Part shown: positions 45,876 to 55,644 of the stretch, one piece after another
Layout: the number at the start of each line of letters is the position of its first letter
How positions within the stretch are numbered: the stretch's first letter is position 1
Assembly (NCBI RefSeq): GCF_000520955.1
Contig: NZ_JACC01000020.1
Coordinates: forward strand, 79,354-143,353
Source: Aquimarina pacifica
Lineage (GTDB): Bacteria > Bacteroidota > Bacteroidia > Flavobacteriales > Flavobacteriaceae
Length of the DNA: 64,000 bases
Reading direction: 5' to 3'
Translations under genes and position numbers: made by a program
The notes under the pieces: generated by a model
Told to the model about the DNA's origin: nothing
The model's database searches: none
Seen by the model: only the letters and a program-made list of their open reading frames with translations

Positions 45876-47711
45876 TTATTTTACTTCCTCTATATCAATA
45901 GGTTTACCTATATAAGCTAAAAAACTGCCTTCGTCTATTTCTTCTATTTCTTTGCTATATGATGATATAATCCTAATATTTTTATGTGCGTCTTTTATAA
46001 ATAGAGGAATAATCTCTTTGTCACTATTAGTTAATTCGATAAGGGTTTGATAATGTTTTTGATTCATAATCTTTATTTCTTGAATTCCCGGGTATTTTTC
46101 GGCAAGTTCTATTAGAGATTGGTAGTCATCGGTATGAGAAAACAGTCCTTCTTGAGGATTATTTTCAGGATCCCGCATTTCTTCAGAAGTGATTAATCTA
46201 AAAGATCCATGCTCTCCAAATTGATCTCTAAACTTATTAATTGCATATTTGTTGATATCACTATTTCCTGTTAAAGCCATAAGATATCCTATATCGCTAA
46301 GTTCTATATTGTTTTTGAGTTGTTCACCATAGATATTGCCTTCGACGGCTTCTAACCCTAAATTTTTAGCTTTTTTGATATTTTCCTTATTACTATCAAC
46401 CAATACTACATGTCGATTGTTATTTTTAATATAAGCAGCAATTAATCTCGAGATTTTTGAAGCACCAATAATCAAAATCCCTTCAGATTTTTTAAGAAAA
46501 ACACCTACTAATTTAGCAAAAATACGTGCAGTGGTGGCATTAAGCAATACTGTCCCTAATACAATCATGAAGACCAACGGAGTAATATATTCTGCTCCAG
46601 ACACTCCCTCTTTCTCTAATTTTAATCCAAAAAGAGATGCGATCCCTGCAGCTACAATTCCTCTTGGTCCCACCCAACTAATAAAAAGTTTTTCATTGAT
46701 TTTGAGTCCGGATCGTATAGAACTCAGAAATACACCTAATGGACGAACAAGAAAAACAATACATAAAAATAAGGTAACAGCTTTCCAATTATAAATCAAC
46801 TTCAAATCCTCTATATTTATATTCGCCGATAATAAAATAAATAATATCGAAATCAAAAGCACACTCAATGATTCCTTAAAATATAAGATCTCATCGATGT
46901 TTGGCAGGTTTATATTTCCTAGAACCATCCCCATGACCACAACAGATAATAAGCCCGACTCATGAGCAAAGGCATCTGATAAAACAAATACACCGAGTAC
47001 AGTAGCCAGAGTAACTACGTTAAGAAGATAATGTGGTATGATTTTCTTTTTAAGTGAAAAAGCCAATCCATGAGCAAAAGTAAAACCAAAAGTAAAACCA
47101 AATAACACTATTTTTGCGAACTCGATTAGAGCAGTAAACGTGAATTCTTCTCCCCCTCCTGCTCTTATAAACTCAAATACTAATACTGCGACCAATGCTC
47201 CTATGGGGTCAATTAAAATCCCTTCCCATTTTAATACTGCCGAGACATCTTTCTTAAGTGGTATATTCCTTAAAATAGGAGTAATCACTGTTGGCCCCGT
47301 AACAATAATTAAAGAAGAAAATAAAAAAGAAATAGGCCAACTAAGGTCAAAAATAAAATGAGCGGCAAATCCCGCACCAAAAAAAGTAATCACTACAGCA
47401 ATAGTGATTAACTTAATTATTACTGGACCTACGTTAAAAATCTCATTACGTCTCAAAGTAAGACCACCCTCAAAAAGAATAATGCTAATAGCGAGAGAAA
47501 CGAAGTAAAACAAGCTTTCTCCGGGAAAAAATCCTTTTTCTCCATTCCAAATTGGCTGTATAAGTTTAGCACCATCTTCGGTATACAAAGTAGCTAAAGG
47601 ACCTACAAGAAGCCCTATTAATATTAAAGGTAAAATTGCGGGTATTTTAAATTTCCAGGCAACCCACTGTGCCAAAATTCCTAATATAATGATTCCTGAT
47701 AGTTCTATCAT
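45876..47711 (-). CDS. CPA-type cation:proton antiporter with C-terminal TrkA-N (RCK) and TrkA-C-like domains
   Basis: A 611-residue inner-membrane antiporter. About twelve membrane segments lie in residues 1-395, including SFLFSSLIIVTGPTVITPIL-like TGPT motif in the fifth to sixth helix and EGILIDPIGALVA, typical of Na+(K+)/H+ exchangers. From about 400 on, the cytoplasmic part has a Rossmann nucleotide-binding domain (GILIIGASKISRLIAAYIK, then VVLVDSNKENIKKAKNLGLEAVEGN) that senses cell state. Such proteins move K+ or Na+ against H+ and respond to stress. It is divergent from a decayed universal-stress-like gene, a pairing that would fit ion stress. The exact ion cannot be read. Confidence 0.9.
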   Translation of the reverse strand: MIELSGIIILGILAQWVAWKFKIPAILPLILIGLLVGPLATLYTEDGAKLIQPIWNGEKGFFPGESLFYFVSLAISIILFEGGLTLRRNEIFNVGPVIIKLITIAVVITFFGAGFAAHFIFDLSWPISFLFSSLIIVTGPTVITPILRNIPLKKDVSAVLKWEGILIDPIGALVAVLVFEFIRAGGGEEFTFTALIEFAKIVLFGFTFGFTFAHGLAFSLKKKIIPHYLLNVVTLATVLGVFVLSDAFAHESGLLSVVVMGMVLGNINLPNIDEILYFKESLSVLLISILFILLSANINIEDLKLIYNWKAVTLFLCIVFLVRPLGVFLSSIRSGLKINEKLFISWVGPRGIVAAGIASLFGLKLEKEGVSGAEYITPLVFMIVLGTVLLNATTARIFAKLVGVFLKKSEGILIIGASKISRLIAAYIKNNNRHVVLVDSNKENIKKAKNLGLEAVEGNIYGEQLKNNIELSDIGYLMALTGNSDINKYAINKFRDQFGEHGSFRLITSEEMRDPENNPQEGLFSHTDDYQSLIELAEKYPGIQEIKIMNQKHYQTLIELTNSDKEIIPLFIKDAHKNIRIISSYSKEIEEIDEGSFLAYIGKPIDIEEVK

Positions 47712-47725
47712 AGTGTACCTTTACT

Positions 47726-47733
47726 CAAATATA
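47726..47733 (-). promoter_or_regulatory. Possible -7 element of the antiporter gene
   Basis: On the minus strand this reads TATATTTG, an exact TAnnTTTG match 15 bases before the ATG. The upstream element is not visible at the usual spacing. Confidence 0.33.
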
Positions 47734-47849
47734 TACAAGAATATGCTTACTTTTTTAAAAACTACATTAGAAATATGCGTTATTTTTTATGTTCAAAAAA
47801 TTTAGTCCATATTCTTCGCCCCATAAACCATCTTTAATAGAACGCTATA

Positions 47850-48047
47850 TTGCGAAACTTAAACAATCAAAAAATTAGTACCGTTCTTATTGGAGTAGGA
47901 TTTTCTCCCAATCTCAAGAACAACATTTTTGAGGCCATGAGAATGGCCGACTTTTTTGATTCTAAACTAATTATAGTTCATGTAGGAGAAAAGACCGCCA
48001 CTCAAGAAGAAAAAATTAAACCGCTAATTTCAAAGTTTTTGATGTAG
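47850..48047 (+). pseudogene. Fragment of a universal-stress-protein-like gene, N-terminal part
   Basis: The frame encodes KISTVLIGVGFSPNLKNN and continues with IFEAMRMADFFDSKLIIVHVGEKT, a strong match to the start of a UspA-type domain, then stops at 48047. It has no ATG (TTG at 47850, with a stop 12 bases upstream) and no complete domain. A short frame from ATG 47789 (MFKKFSPYSSPHKPSLIERY) overlaps in another phase and ends at about 47878; it may be the original N-terminus. Reading past the stop at 48047 with one base missing restores coding-like sequence (VFDVEFSEGEF), so a frameshift is likely. Convergence with a normal antiporter gene makes it a local relic. Confidence 0.6.
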
Positions 48048-48479
48048 AGTTTTCTGAGGGTGAATTTATTGCCGGGTCTCTAGTAAGAGCCTCTATCCTT
48101 ACCACTCAGCTTAAAAAGAATATTCCTAAATTTACATTAGATAAAGAAGGACTTTTACAGTTTGTATATAAATTTTGCAGGTTTTAAGGATATTGATATC
48201 GAAGGGTGTCCTGATTTTTCTAACTGCTTTTTTCTTTTGGGAGAATCACCAGAAAGAATTAAAATCTTTTTTACTGATGAATTAGTCTTGTTTTTTGAAA
48301 ATAATACGTATTATCACATTGAGTGTAATGGTAACTCATTATTGCTGTTGCGTAAGGAGCGATTGGCGAGTATTAAAGAAATTAAAAAACTGTTAGATTA
48401 TGGAACTCGTCTTGAAAAAATAATTTCTTCGATTGAATATGATGAAATAATGTTAAAAAGTCCAAAAATTAAATCCTGA
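48048..48479 (+). pseudogene. C-terminal remnant of a larger gene, frameshifted
   Basis: From about 48048 the phase encodes EGEFIAGSLVRASILTTQLKKNIPK and breaks at a stop near 48186; then another phase from about 48162 encodes FKDIDIEGCPDFSNCFF, SPERIKIFFTDELVLFFE and YYHIECNGNSLLLLRKERL down to a stop at 48479. The second part resembles, as far as I can judge, the C-terminal portion of an uncharacterised Bacteroidota protein family that I cannot name. No start codon or full domain exists. A deletion and at least one frameshift explain the pieces. It lies directly before the MBL hydrolase gene. Confidence 0.5.
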
Positions 48480-48520
48480 TCCTTGTCATTTTTTCTATTT
48501 TGCAAAGATTTTTATAACCT

Positions 48521-49381
48521 ATGAACCTATATCCCATAAAATCGGGAAGTTTTAAGCTTGATGGTGGTGCTATGTTTGGTGTTGTCCCAAAAGTATTATG
48601 GAATAAAACAAATCCCGCAGACGAAAAAAACCTAATTGATATTGCAGCTAGATGCTTGCTTATTGAAGACGGTAATAGACTCATCCTTATCGATTCGGGC
48701 ATGGGTACTAAACAATCCGAAAAATTCTTTAGCTATTATAGCCCTTGGGGAAATGATAGTATTGATCTTTCTTTAAAAGAAAAAGGGTTTCATAGAGATG
48801 ATATTACCGATGTGTTTATAACGCACCTTCATTTTGATCATTGTGGAGGGATCATACAATGGAATGACACCCGAACCGGGTATGAACTCGCGTTCAAAAA
48901 TGCAAAGATCTGGAGCAATGAAGAACATTGGCAATGGGCTGTAACCCCAAATGCCAGAGAAAAAGCTTCGTTTCTCAAAGAAAATATTATGCCAATTGAA
49001 GAAAGTGGGCATCTACACTTTGTCTCAAGAACCGGGGAGTCATTTCAACAAAACTCTGAATTGGGTTTTGGCCTACTATTTGTTGATGGACATACAGAAA
49101 AGCAAATGATTCCGCATATAGAATATAAAAATAAAACCATTGTTTTTATGGCGGATTTATTGCCAACAGTTGGTCATATACCTCTACCATATGTTATGGG
49201 GTATGATACGCGACCACTTTTGACATTAGATGAAAAAAAGATATTTTTGGAAAATGCTGCCACCAATGGATGGTACTTATTTCTAGAACATGATGCACAT
49301 AACGAAATAATAACTGTACAACATACCGAAAAAGGTGTACGTCTCAAAGAAGTTTTTACGTGTAATGAACTATTTAATTAA
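48521..49381 (+). CDS. MBL-fold metallo-hydrolase
   Basis: A 286-residue metallo-beta-lactamase-fold hydrolase. The metal site begins HLHFDHCGG at 102-110, with LILIDSGMG before it and a later LLFVDGHTEKQ and LEHDAHNE for the further metal ligands. The overall layout is like lactonase-type (quorum-quenching-like) and phosphoesterase-like members; no strong sign picks one. No signal peptide. It is the first gene of a likely operon: the next start follows its stop by 13 bases. Confidence 0.85.
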   Translation: MNLYPIKSGSFKLDGGAMFGVVPKVLWNKTNPADEKNLIDIAARCLLIEDGNRLILIDSGMGTKQSEKFFSYYSPWGNDSIDLSLKEKGFHRDDITDVFITHLHFDHCGGIIQWNDTRTGYELAFKNAKIWSNEEHWQWAVTPNAREKASFLKENIMPIEESGHLHFVSRTGESFQQNSELGFGLLFVDGHTEKQMIPHIEYKNKTIVFMADLLPTVGHIPLPYVMGYDTRPLLTLDEKKIFLENAATNGWYLFLEHDAHNEIITVQHTEKGVRLKEVFTCNELFN

Positions 49382-49394
49382 AACAAAAAATCAA

Positions 49395-51071
49395 ATGATT
49401 TTATCCTCAAATAAAATACTCACTGCAATTGCAGCCTCATTTTTAGTCGCAAGCTGTGGTACTCCTGCCCTAATTTCTACTCCGATAAAAAATATTGACG
49501 AGATCCCTCTCAAAAATATTGAACTTACAGATAAACAACTAGAGATTTGGGGTACTTTGGATTTGATCAAGGATACAGTTCCCGGGATGAGCGTAGAGCG
49601 GGCCTATAAAGAAATTATTAAAAACAAAAAAGGTCAACCTGTTATTGTAGGAGTTATCGACAGTGGTGTTGATATAGAGCATGAAGACCTAGACGATGTA
49701 CTTTGGGTAAATACAAAAGAAATTAAAGGAAACGGTATAGACGATGATAAGAACGGATATATTGATGATATCTATGGGTGGAATTTTCTAGGAGATGCTG
49801 AAGATGAAAACTTAGAATTCGTACGAATTATCAAAAAATTAGGCCCAAAATATGCTGGCAAAAACCTTGCCTCTGTTGCAGAAAATGATAGAGACGAATA
49901 TCAAAGTTATATCATGGCCAAGGCAGAATATGAAAAAGAATTTCAGGAAACTGCAGGACAAAAAATGCAATACGAACAAATTTTGCAACAATCCAAAATA
50001 TCGCATAATGCTGTCGTAGAAGTATTAAAAAAAGAAGACTACTCCCAAGAAGAACTGTTACAAATAGAAGCTAAAACATTAGATATGCAGCAAAATGTTG
50101 CTTTCTTATCCCAAATGTTTGGGTTTATGGACCCAGGAGATACCATTAAAGATTTTATAGAAAATCTAACTGAAGGAGTTGAACATTTTACAGAAAGCTT
50201 AAATTATAATCTTAATGTTGATTTTGATGGTAGAACACCTGTAGGAGATAATGTTGATGACATCACTGACACAAAGTATGGAAATAACAAGGTAATGGGG
50301 CCAAATCCCGAAAAAAAAGGAATTCTGCATGGGACTCATGTTGCTGGTACCATAGCTGCCGAGAGAAACAATGGAAAAGGAATGAATGGGGTCGCTCAAA
50401 ATGTAAAAATAATGACTATAAGAGCCGTGCCTAATGGAGATGAATATGATAAAGATATCGCTTTAGCTATACGATATGCCGTAGACAATGGTGCTACTGT
50501 AATCAATACAAGTTTTGGTAAATATTTTAGTACCCACCCTGGATGGGTAAGAGAAGCCATTATTTATGCGTCCTCAAAAGATGTACTTATTGTAAATGCT
50601 GCAGGTAACGAATCTAAAGACCTTGATACAACTGTAGTATACCCTAACGACCAAACGGGTCTTGAATCAGAAATATCCGATAATTTTATTACTATTGGCG
50701 CATTAAATTATGAGTACGGTTCTAGTCTTATCGCTAGCTTTTCTAATTACGGAAAAAATAATGTAGATGCCTTTGCTCCTGGAGTAAAAATATGGTCAAC
50801 AGCACCAAATAATAAATATAAGCATCTAGAAGGAACCTCTATGGCTGCGCCAGCTGTATCAGGTGTTGCTGCTTTAATAAGATCCTATTATCCCGCTTTA
50901 AAAGCCTCACAAGTAAAACGAATACTTATGGATAGTGGATTACCCGTTAAAGCAACAGTCAATGTTGGTGATGAGATATCAACAATAAAAAATTTCTCAG
51001 AAATATCTAAATCAGGAAAAATGGTCAACCTATATAATGCTCTAATTATGGCAGAGCAGTTGGCTAAATAA
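49395..51071 (+). CDS. S8 subtilisin-type serine protease lipoprotein with large insertion
   Basis: From ATG 49395 (the longer frame from 49335 overlaps the MBL gene and buries the signal), a 558-residue lipoprotein (LVASC). The triad is Asp89 (VIDSGVDIEHEDL), His312 (HGTHVAGTIA) and Ser482 (GTSMAAP). Between the Asp and His lies an unusually long insertion of about 190 residues, mostly helical and charged, including SVAENDRDEYQSYIMAK and ENLTEGVEHFTES, which may control access to the active site or bind a partner. It is followed by an M1 peptidase gene after 10 bases. Confidence 0.9.
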   Translation: MILSSNKILTAIAASFLVASCGTPALISTPIKNIDEIPLKNIELTDKQLEIWGTLDLIKDTVPGMSVERAYKEIIKNKKGQPVIVGVIDSGVDIEHEDLDDVLWVNTKEIKGNGIDDDKNGYIDDIYGWNFLGDAEDENLEFVRIIKKLGPKYAGKNLASVAENDRDEYQSYIMAKAEYEKEFQETAGQKMQYEQILQQSKISHNAVVEVLKKEDYSQEELLQIEAKTLDMQQNVAFLSQMFGFMDPGDTIKDFIENLTEGVEHFTESLNYNLNVDFDGRTPVGDNVDDITDTKYGNNKVMGPNPEKKGILHGTHVAGTIAAERNNGKGMNGVAQNVKIMTIRAVPNGDEYDKDIALAIRYAVDNGATVINTSFGKYFSTHPGWVREAIIYASSKDVLIVNAAGNESKDLDTTVVYPNDQTGLESEISDNFITIGALNYEYGSSLIASFSNYGKNNVDAFAPGVKIWSTAPNNKYKHLEGTSMAAPAVSGVAALIRSYYPALKASQVKRILMDSGLPVKATVNVGDEISTIKNFSEISKSGKMVNLYNALIMAEQLAK

Positions 51072-51081
51072 TTTATATGTT

Positions 51082-52917
51082 ATGTTTAAGAAAATTGCTT
51101 TCGTTCTTTTTGCAGGGATTTATTGTGTAAATGCGCAGAATAATACTTCCTATTGGCAGCAAAAAGTAGCGTATACTATGGATGTGGATATGAATGTGGA
51201 AAACTTTCAATATGAAGGGACACAAGAATTGGTATACACTAATAATTCACCAGACACTTTATATCAAGTGTTTTATCATTTATATTTTAATGCATTTCAA
51301 CCAGGAAGCGAAATGGATATTCATTCTCAAAACATTCCTGATCCAGACCCAAAAATTGGATATAAAATCAGCAAACTTAGTCCTGAAGAAACTGGATACC
51401 TGAATGTTTCTTCCTTGTCTCAAGACGGAAAAGCTATTGAACATAAAACAGCCGGAACAGTTTTAGAAGTAAAACTACACTCGCCTATCCCACCAGGAAA
51501 AAAGACTACTTTTGAAATGAATTTTAAAGGTCAGGTTCCTAAACAAATTCGTCGATCTGGACGAAATAGTGCCGAGGGCATCGCGCTGTCTATGACGCAA
51601 TGGTATCCCAAAATTGCAGAATATGACTTCGAGGGTTGGCATGCACACCCTTATATTGCAAGAGAATTTCATGGGGTTTGGGGCGATTTTGACGTAACCA
51701 TTACTATAGATAAAGAGTATGTTGTAGGGGGTACAGGATATCTTCAAAATGCGCAAGAAATTGGGCATGGTTATGAAAAACCCGGTACCACAGTTGTCAA
51801 ACCAAAAGGAAAAAAACTATCCTGGCATTTTAAAGCACCTAATGTACATGATTTTGCTTGGGCAGCAGATCCAGAATATATGCATGACGTAATAACCATG
51901 CCAGATGGTCCAACATTACATTTCCTATATAAAAACAATAAAGAAATTATTGATAACTGGAAAGATCTTCAACCCAAAGCAGTAGAATTAATGCGATATT
52001 TTAGTGACAAAATAGGTAAATATCCTTATGAACAATATTCTATTTTACAAGGTGGAGATGGTGGTATGGAGTACGCCATGTGTACACTAATAACCGGAGA
52101 AAGAAATTTTAATAGTCTTGTTGGTGTTACCGCACATGAAATGGCACATGCATGGTTTCAACATATTCTAGCAACTAATGAAGCCAAACACGAATGGATG
52201 GATGAAGGGTTTACAACTTATATTTCTACACTTGCAATGAATGAAGTAATGATACAAAACAATCCAAATTCATTACGAGGATCTTATAAGACTTATTATC
52301 AATTAGCAATTTCGGGAATAGAACAACCACAAACAACACATGCTGATCATTACGCTCATAATTTTGCTTATGGTGCTTCTGCCTACGGAAAAGGAGCCGT
52401 ATTTCTTGCACAACTTGGATATATTATTGGCGAAGATAATCTGGCTAAAACTATAAAAAGATATTATAAAGAATGGAAATTTAAACACCCTACTCCCAAT
52501 GATTTCAAAAGAGTAGCCGAAAAAATATCTTCAATACAATTAGATTGGTATTTGACCGATTGGACACAAACAACAAATACGATCGATTATGCTATAAAAG
52601 ATGTAGAAGAAAACAGTAATACAACAACAAATATTATACTAGAGCGTATTGGCCAAATGCCAATGCCAATTGATGTATATGTAGAATATACCGACAGTGT
52701 AGTAGAATCATTTTATATCCCTCTTAGAATGATGAGAGGTCAAAAAGAAAACCCTATTCCTTCTATGAATAGAACTATTATGTCTGATTGGCCTTGGACA
52801 AATCCCACGTATACAATCAATATATCTAAACCTAAATCTGAAATAAAATCAGTAAAAATAGATATAACAAACGTACTGGCAGATATCAATCCAAGCAATG
52901 ATGGTTATACAAAATAA
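51082..52917 (+). CDS. M1-family metallopeptidase, exported
   Basis: A 611-residue zinc aminopeptidase-type enzyme with a signal peptide (cleavage near VNAQ, residue 19). Zinc site: His352, Glu353, His356 in AHEMAHAWFQH and Glu375, the HExxH-x18-E pattern. GGMEYAM at 328-334 takes the place of the usual GAMEN substrate loop. An N-terminal beta-sandwich (about 20-210) precedes the catalytic domain and the C-terminus ends after an Ig-like stretch; there is no sorting tail. Together with the S8 and S41 proteases it suggests a periplasmic or surface protein-processing operon. Confidence 0.92.
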   Translation: MFKKIAFVLFAGIYCVNAQNNTSYWQQKVAYTMDVDMNVENFQYEGTQELVYTNNSPDTLYQVFYHLYFNAFQPGSEMDIHSQNIPDPDPKIGYKISKLSPEETGYLNVSSLSQDGKAIEHKTAGTVLEVKLHSPIPPGKKTTFEMNFKGQVPKQIRRSGRNSAEGIALSMTQWYPKIAEYDFEGWHAHPYIAREFHGVWGDFDVTITIDKEYVVGGTGYLQNAQEIGHGYEKPGTTVVKPKGKKLSWHFKAPNVHDFAWAADPEYMHDVITMPDGPTLHFLYKNNKEIIDNWKDLQPKAVELMRYFSDKIGKYPYEQYSILQGGDGGMEYAMCTLITGERNFNSLVGVTAHEMAHAWFQHILATNEAKHEWMDEGFTTYISTLAMNEVMIQNNPNSLRGSYKTYYQLAISGIEQPQTTHADHYAHNFAYGASAYGKGAVFLAQLGYIIGEDNLAKTIKRYYKEWKFKHPTPNDFKRVAEKISSIQLDWYLTDWTQTTNTIDYAIKDVEENSNTTTNIILERIGQMPMPIDVYVEYTDSVVESFYIPLRMMRGQKENPIPSMNRTIMSDWPWTNPTYTINISKPKSEIKSVKIDITNVLADINPSNDGYTK

Positions 52918-52972
52918 GAAAATAACTTAATTCTAAAAAGTTGATTTTACACCCATTTATATTTATTGATTT

Positions 52973-53350
52973 ATGAAATCAACTTTTAATAAAAAAGAAC
53001 GACTCAAAAGCAAAAAAGAAATTGACTTCCTTTTTGCAGAGGGCGCCTCTATCTCTAGATATCCAATTCGGCTGATCTACAAGAAATCTGTTTTTAAAGA
53101 AAATATCACTTTAAGAACTGGTGTTTCTGTGCCAAAACGTAATTTTAAAAAAGCAGTAGACCGCAATGCTATAAAACGTTTATTGCGTGAAGGTTATAGA
53201 AAAAATAAGTATCTTGTACCCAACACTACTCATCAATTCACTTTTATGTTTTTATATTCGGGAAAAGAAATGCCCAAATATGCTCAAGTAGAATCTAAGA
53301 TAAAAGAGGTTCTACAAAAATTCGTAGCACAAAACATAGGTTTAAAATAA
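52973..53350 (+). CDS. rnpA: Ribonuclease P protein component RnpA
   Basis: A 125-residue basic protein, the protein subunit of RNase P, which trims the 5' end of tRNAs. The family's RNR motif region is AVDRNAIKRLLREGYR at 61-76; the N-terminal FNKKERLKSKKEIDFLF is also typical. The RNA subunit is not in the window. It is 55 bases downstream of the M1 peptidase and 62 bases upstream of the S41 protease, on the same strand, a pairing seen in other Bacteroidota. Confidence 0.95.
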   Translation: MKSTFNKKERLKSKKEIDFLFAEGASISRYPIRLIYKKSVFKENITLRTGVSVPKRNFKKAVDRNAIKRLLREGYRKNKYLVPNTTHQFTFMFLYSGKEMPKYAQVESKIKEVLQKFVAQNIGLK

Positions 53351-53412
53351 TAATAAAAAGATAAATTGTCCTTTTTATTAAACTGATTTATCAATAGTTA
53401 AAAATAGTACGC

Positions 53413-55035
53413 ATGAAGAAAAGAATCGTCTATCCAATAATTGCAGTTGTTCTATTACTTTCTACAGTAAGTTTTAAGTCAGATTTTTTTGAAATTGCCA
53501 AACAGGTAGAAATTTTTACTACGATGTTTAAAGAATTAAACATGAACTATGTTGATGAAACAAATCCTGCGGAGTTAATGGATACTGCTATCAAGGCGAT
53601 GTTAGACGATCTGGATCCTTATACCAAATATTGGAATGAACAAGACGTAGAGGCTTCAAAAATTAGAAATGCAGGAGAATATACAGGCATAGGTGCTTCT
53701 ATAAAAACCATTAAAGATAAAATTATTATTATTGAACCCTATAAAGACTATCCTGCAGATAAAGCTGGTCTGAGAGCTGGAGATGAAATCATACAAATTG
53801 GTGATATCAAGGTTTCAGATTTTAAAGATGATGCAGGAGAGCTTCTTAAAGGAGCCAGTGGAACCAAAGTGGATATCACCTATAACAGACAAGGAGAAAC
53901 AAAAAAAACGATACTAGAACGGGAAGAAATAGAGGTTGATGCAGTACCTTTTTACACCGTACTAGATGATAATACAGGATATATTGTATTATCCAAGTTT
54001 AACAATAAAGCCTCTAGTGAAACCATTGCTGCATTAAAAGATGTAAAAGCCAAAGGAGCTACTAAAATTATTCTTGACCTACGAGGAAACCCAGGAGGAT
54101 TATTAAGTGAGGCAATTAACGTTACCAATATTTTTGTTCCAAAAGGAGAATTAATCACTACTACCAAATCAGTTGTAAAAAAATATAATAAATCATATAC
54201 CACAAAGAAAGAGCCTGTTGATATACAAATCCCATTAGTTGTGTTAGTTAATGGACGAAGTGCCTCTGCAAGCGAAATTGTAGCAGGTAGTATTCAAGAT
54301 CTTGATAGAGGTGTTGTTATCGGTGCTAGAAGTTTTGGTAAAGGATTGGTACAGCGCCCAAAAAAATTAACCTACGGAACACAGCTTAAAATTACAATTT
54401 CTAGGTATTATACACCAAGTGGTAGGTGTATACAAGCACTCGATTACTGGAACAGAGATAAGGACAATAAAGCGGTAAGAATTGATGAACAAGATTTTAA
54501 AGCTTTTAAAACTAAAAATGGAAGAACAGTATATGATGGGGGAGGGATCCAACCAGATATTGAGCTAGAAACATCAAAATTTAGCAAAATTACAACCGCT
54601 TTATTAAAATCAAATGCCATATTTGAGTACAGCACCAAATATTATTACTCTCATCAATTGAATAATTCTAGTGACTTTAATTTTACTAATGATGATTACC
54701 AAGATTTTAAAAAATTTGTAAAACAAAGCGATTTCAATTTTGAAACTGAAACCGAAAAATCTTTTAAAAAGTCCCTAGAAGTTGCTAAAAGAGAAAAGTT
54801 TGATGCAGAAATTGAAGAAACATACAAGACATTAATTGCTTCTATCAACACTTCAAAGCAAAAGGCTTTGGATATTCATAAAAACGAAATTGTTGCCTTA
54901 TTAACTGACGAAATTATAAAGCGATATTTCTACAGAGAAGGTTTATATAATTACTACGTTACACATAATCCCGAAATTGCAAAAAGTCAAGAAATCTTAA
55001 ATAATAAAAGCAAATATGAGAGTATTTTAAAATAA
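53413..55035 (+). CDS. S41-family C-terminal processing peptidase with PDZ domain
   Basis: A 540-residue exported protease (signal or anchor helix at 5-20, ending near FKS). A PDZ domain spans about 85-165 (GEYTGIGASIK then IEPYKDYPADKAGLRAGDEI). The S41 catalytic pair is Ser285 in RSASASEIVAG and Lys310 in GARSFGKGLVQ, 25 residues apart as in Tsp/CtpA enzymes. The C-terminal 130 residues are charged and helical. It trims or degrades periplasmic proteins. It is the last gene of the likely MBL-S8-M1-rnpA-S41 operon. Confidence 0.93.
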   Translation: MKKRIVYPIIAVVLLLSTVSFKSDFFEIAKQVEIFTTMFKELNMNYVDETNPAELMDTAIKAMLDDLDPYTKYWNEQDVEASKIRNAGEYTGIGASIKTIKDKIIIIEPYKDYPADKAGLRAGDEIIQIGDIKVSDFKDDAGELLKGASGTKVDITYNRQGETKKTILEREEIEVDAVPFYTVLDDNTGYIVLSKFNNKASSETIAALKDVKAKGATKIILDLRGNPGGLLSEAINVTNIFVPKGELITTTKSVVKKYNKSYTTKKEPVDIQIPLVVLVNGRSASASEIVAGSIQDLDRGVVIGARSFGKGLVQRPKKLTYGTQLKITISRYYTPSGRCIQALDYWNRDKDNKAVRIDEQDFKAFKTKNGRTVYDGGGIQPDIELETSKFSKITTALLKSNAIFEYSTKYYYSHQLNNSSDFNFTNDDYQDFKKFVKQSDFNFETETEKSFKKSLEVAKREKFDAEIEETYKTLIASINTSKQKALDIHKNEIVALLTDEIIKRYFYREGLYNYYVTHNPEIAKSQEILNNKSKYESILK

Positions 55036-55140
55036 CGGATAAAAAAGGAAAAACCAATTAATTGGGTAATCCTACTCCTGATTTTAATTTTTTAGACAAA
55101 ACACTATATACTTGTTCCTATATTTTAAATGAACAAGATC

Positions 55141-55584
55141 TTACCTCTTCATGGCAATGTGAGGAATTCCATCTTCGAGATACCCCTCTCCTACTTGTTT
55201 AAAAAGGTGTTTCTCATAAAAATTCTTAAGGTGTGTTTGGGCTGATATTTTAATATTATTTACATTAAAATGTTCTTCTACAGCTTGTATACTTGCTCTT
55301 ATTAAATCATGACCGTATCCGAATTTTCTTTGTTCCTCTGACACAACTACTCTACCGATACTTGCATCTTCGAAATAATCACCTGCTTTAAAAATTCTTG
55401 TGTACGCTACAATTTCCTTGTTTTTGAAACCTATTACATGTAATGCCTTTTGATCTTTATCATCTACGTCTTGATAAACACAATCTTGTTCTACGACAAA
55501 TACTTCTGCGCGTAAGCGCAGAATTTTATACAATTCTAGTGTAGTTAATTCATCAAAAGATTTAACGGTAAATAGTATGTCCAT
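55141..55584 (-). CDS. GNAT-family N-acetyltransferase, ElaA-like
   Basis: A 147-residue acetyltransferase. ElaA-type pattern: LRAEVFVVEQDCVYQDVDDKD near 26-46, VIGFKNKEIVAYTRI, then the acetyl-CoA loop VVSEEQRKFGYGHDLI (about 93-108). The acceptor of the acetyl group is not known. It has a short C-terminus with PHIAMKR. It is convergent with the S41 protease and followed upstream by rpiB on the same strand after 60 bases. Confidence 0.85.
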   Translation of the reverse strand: MDILFTVKSFDELTTLELYKILRLRAEVFVVEQDCVYQDVDDKDQKALHVIGFKNKEIVAYTRIFKAGDYFEDASIGRVVVSEEQRKFGYGHDLIRASIQAVEEHFNVNNIKISAQTHLKNFYEKHLFKQVGEGYLEDGIPHIAMKR

Positions 55585-55644
55585 TTTTTCAATTTCACCT
55601 GATTGTAACAGATTACATTAAGAATATTAGAATATCTATATAAA

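Noticed and set aside
53952..54203. Minus-strand frames within the S41 protease and M1 peptidase genes
   Set aside because: They overlap strong protease domains entirely and show no family motif of their own.
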